5,481 nucleotides of DNA, from the NCBI GenBank assembly GCA_003647525.1, contig QMMZ01000177.1, positions 1-5,481 on the forward strand, written 5' to 3'. The notes beneath the pieces are model-generated. The model had not been told where the DNA came from. It saw only the letters and a program-made list of their open reading frames with translations, and ran no database searches. The position numbers were made by a program, and so were the translations under genes. Below are positions 5,469 to 5,481 of this stretch, in pieces (positions within the stretch are counted from its first letter, which is position 1; the number at the start of each line of letters is the position of its first letter). The stretch is from Deltaproteobacteria bacterium. GTDB lineage: Bacteria > Desulfobacterota > Desulfobacteria > Desulfobacterales > ETH-SRB1.

Positions 5469-5481
5469 CCCTATAAATGGC

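Larger units (their letters stand above)
4989..5473. mobile_element. Possible 485-bp element bounded by imperfect inverted repeats
   Basis: TAGGGTCAAGAAA at 4989-5001 is matched in inverted orientation by TTTTTTGACCCTA at 5461-5473 (12 of 13 positions). No transposase frame or clear target-site duplication is visible between or beside them. This could be a miniature non-autonomous element, but a chance 9-bp core plus A-rich flank is also possible. Confidence 0.2.
4918..5481. other. Right-hand intergenic region with mobile-element-like and decayed sequence
   Basis: No intact gene is supported. An 89-codon open frame (5086-5355 plus) has no ribosome binding site and an implausible composition. 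Base composition shifts here: 5185-5280 is markedly richer in G and C than the rest of the window. The region also holds a short direct repeat (5072-5114), a TAGGGTC motif in three places (4989 plus; 5201 and 5467 minus), and a possible ankyrin-repeat remnant (5319-5468). It reads like an old insertion or gene-decay zone. Confidence 0.5.

Overview
The window is AT-rich (mid-30s percent GC by eye) and holds four convincing protein genes: a cytosolic ATPase on the minus strand, two short secreted proteins on the plus strand, and a membrane-anchored protein of unknown function on the minus strand. Between them lie long AT-rich spacers. The ATPase is of the ExeA/GspA kind and carries a PilZ domain. 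A good sigma-54-like promoter is also present. Together with the composition, this suggests a Gram-negative bacterium, most plausibly a Desulfobacterota (delta-proteobacterial) lineage. That placement is inference from gene style; there is no rRNA or other marker here.

Layout: (1) 79-1473 minus, an ExeA/GspA-type AAA ATPase whose C-terminus is a PilZ (cyclic-di-GMP-binding) domain, joined by a linker made of three tandem 20-21-residue repeats. (2) 1474-2099, the divergent spacer. Its right half is a structured control region: a 30-bp-spaced direct repeat, a perfect 12+1+12 palindrome, a TTGACA promoter, and a candidate 31-codon ORF whose stop overlaps the next start (ATGA). (3) 2100-2798 plus, a secreted protein with five MORN repeats and a C-terminal LysM domain. 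(4) 2799-3393, a spacer ending in a sigma-54-like promoter and a leader with a Shine-Dalgarno hairpin and a 4-codon micro-ORF. (5) 3394-3777 plus, a small secreted protein with a proline-rich tail, not recognised. (6) 4018-4917 minus, a membrane-anchored coiled-coil protein, not recognised. (7) 4918-5481, no intact gene, but a patch of different composition, a short direct repeat, a terminal-inverted-repeat-like pair and a possible decayed ankyrin-repeat fragment.

How the genes may work together (inference): three of the four products should act at or beyond the inner membrane, and the fourth is an ATPase from a family that assembles secretion machinery at the cell wall. The divergent pair, a c-di-GMP-responsive ATPase and a LysM-containing exported protein, is the best candidate for a functional unit, possibly linking second-messenger level to cell-envelope or secretion activity. 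The other two genes have their own control regions and need not belong to the same process. I see no CRISPR array, tRNA, rRNA or intact transposase.
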